Assembly: GCF_029846715.1 (NCBI RefSeq)
Contig: NZ_JARVWW010000016.1
Coordinates: 62,001 to 126,000, forward strand
Source: Bradyrhizobium nivariense
Lineage (GTDB): Bacteria; Pseudomonadota; Alphaproteobacteria; Rhizobiales; Xanthobacteraceae
Length of the DNA stretch: 64,000 nt
Direction: 5' to 3'
The notes under the pieces are model-generated. The model saw only the letters and a program-made list of their open reading frames with translations. It was not told where the DNA came from and ran no database searches. The position numbers were made by a program, and so were the translations under genes. Shown in pieces: positions 62,967-64,000 of this stretch. Position 1 is the first letter of the stretch. Every line of letters begins with the position of its first letter.

Positions 62967-63845
62967 TCACGCCGCCTTGGTCGTGACCTCCGATGCGATC
63001 GGCAATCCCTGCTCGATCGGCAGCGACGGATCGCGCGACCATTCGTTCCAGGAGCCGAAATACATCCGCACGTCCTTCACGCCGGCGTTCTTGAGCGCCA
63101 GAAACGTGTTCGAGGCCCGCGCGCCCTTGAAGCAGTAGAGATAGACCGGCGTGGTCGGCGAGATGCCGACAGTGGCGCATTCCGCCAGAATCTCGTCCTT
63201 GGACTTGAAGCGCGGTCCCTCGGCGGTGGGCTTCATCATGCGATACCATTCCAGCCACACCGCGCCGGGGATGCGGCCCTTGCGCGGGCAGAAATCCTTG
63301 CCGTAGGGCGACGAGCTGTCGCCGATCCACTCGTCAACGTCGCGCACGTCGAGAATGGCGACGCCCGGCTTGCCGACCGCGCCGAGCATGGTCTTGGCAT
63401 CGATCAGGATCTCGCCCGCTTCAGGCACGATCGCGAACGACGCCTTCGCCGGCGCTGGCACATCCTTGGTCACCGGAAGACCCGCAGCCGCCCAGGCATC
63501 GAAGCCGCCATGCAGCACCTTCACCTTGGGATAGCCGAGCATGGCGAGCAGGTAGTAGCCGCGGCAGGACTGGCCGAAGCCGGAGTTCATCGACTGCTCG
63601 TAGATCACGGCCGTCTCCTTGCCGGAGAGGCCGGCGCCGCCAAAGGCGTCGGCGAACTTCGTCTTCAGCTCGGCGATGCCTTCCGGCGTCGAAGTCGCAA
63701 GAAACGTGAATATCTCATGCACGTTCACGGCGTTGGGAAGGTGCCCGGCGCCATAGGCGTCGGGGTTGCGGGTGTCGATCACGACACAGGGCTCGGTCTT
63801 CAAGAGATCGGCAAGTTCGCTGGCAGAGATCAGAACGTCCGTCAT
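62967..63845 (-). CDS. Two-domain sulfurtransferase (rhodanese/SseA-like)
   Basis: 292 aa with two rhodanese domains. The first lacks an active-site Cys (IYEQSMNSG at the loop), as is usual. The second has Cys238 in VYLYCFKGARAS. Other features: VIDTRNPDAYGAGHLPNAVN and AILDVRDVDEWIG. It transfers sulfur from thiosulfate or mercaptopyruvate to cyanide or other acceptors. Its closeness to the cyanate module hints at a shared cyanide/cyanate metabolism, though it has its own strand and its own start. No signal peptide. Confidence 0.9.
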   Translation of the reverse strand: MTDVLISASELADLLKTEPCVVIDTRNPDAYGAGHLPNAVNVHEIFTFLATSTPEGIAELKTKFADAFGGAGLSGKETAVIYEQSMNSGFGQSCRGYYLLAMLGYPKVKVLHGGFDAWAAAGLPVTKDVPAPAKASFAIVPEAGEILIDAKTMLGAVGKPGVAILDVRDVDEWIGDSSSPYGKDFCPRKGRIPGAVWLEWYRMMKPTAEGPRFKSKDEILAECATVGISPTTPVYLYCFKGARASNTFLALKNAGVKDVRMYFGSWNEWSRDPSLPIEQGLPIASEVTTKAA

Positions 63846-63910
63846 TGGCAGCCTCTCCGTTGAGGTTAGGTGGTGGACTTGGGCGGTGGACTTGGGTGGA
63901 CTCGTGAAAA

Positions 63911-64000
63911 TCAGGAATCGGCAAGCATCTTGCGCAACTGCTTGGTGGCCGGCGTGACGATCGCGACGAAATAGGCCTCGCGCAGGCGCCGCTGCGCGCG
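63911..64000 (-). CDS. C-terminal end of an unidentified protein (truncated by window edge)
   Basis: The last 29 codons of a minus-strand frame end with a TGA at 63911-63913. They read AYFVAIVTPATKQLRKMLAD near the C-terminus. This is too little for identification. It lies 65 bp upstream of the sulfurtransferase gene on the same strand, so the two may form an operon. Confidence 0.4.
   Translation of the reverse strand, partial: RAQRRLREAYFVAIVTPATKQLRKMLADS

Overview
The window is high-GC, densely coded alphaproteobacterial chromosome. Protein sequences, gene order and intergenic palindromic repeats fit Bradyrhizobium or a close relative. That taxonomic call is inference from family recognition; no rRNA, tRNA, CRISPR array, phage or insertion sequence was seen. 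The content is mostly core metabolism (rpe, two purB genes, murI, rpsD, purC, purS, purQ, purL, grxD, bolA) mixed with signalling, transport and accessory modules.

Layout. 1-4.8 kb: end of a hybrid histidine kinase, a DmpA-type peptidase, a KTSC protein, an EF-hand protein, rpe and three small ORFs. 4.8-9.2 kb, all minus strand: an unrecognised block made of a TolQ/ExbB/MotA-like channel, a single-TM protein with a beta-rich exported domain, a two-TM protein, a metallophosphoesterase, and a Ser/Thr kinase fused to a universal stress domain. 9.4-12.9 kb: a NarL-type two-component pair, a small protein, and a TetR repressor with a 33-aa ORF and a palindromic operator-promoter. 13-16.3 kb: purB, an M20 amidohydrolase and a decayed LVIVD-repeat gene. 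16.3-21.9 kb: three tandem paralogous exported caspase-like proteins behind a perfect CRP-type palindrome. 22-30.7 kb: an 83-aa stand-alone domain, a CHASE3/PAS kinase, an orphan solute-binding protein, an acyl-CoA synthetase with the same tail domain, an exported SecD P1-like protein without membrane helices, a membrane cNMP-binding protein and a GST. 31-40.4 kb: cytochrome b561, murI, an aldolase, a cupin, an E2-like acyltransferase, rpsD with a strong terminator, threonine aldolase, two tandem serine hydrolases, a macro-domain protein and grxD.

40.6-46.7 kb: the ergothioneine genes egtB-egtD lie between grxD and bolA, followed by DUF427, DUF1328 and acyltransferase-3 genes. 46.7-55.4 kb: purL, purQ, purS and purC on the minus strand, interrupted by a thioesterase, an EamA transporter, a TPR remnant, a Bug-type binding protein and a CorA transporter, with a DUF1476 gene after them. 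55.5-63.9 kb: a second purB of a different (actinobacterial-like) subtype, then a cyanate module (cynS with an NrtABD-like ABC transporter). A clear -24/-12 sigma-54 promoter faces a divergently encoded PAS/AAA+ sigma-54 activator, with palindromic sites between them. A two-domain sulfurtransferase closes the window.

The most distinctive features are the caspase triplet, the TolQ-like block beside the kinase/phosphatase pair, the sigma-54 cyanate regulon with its readable control region, the exported SecD-P1 protein and the pair of dissimilar purB genes.
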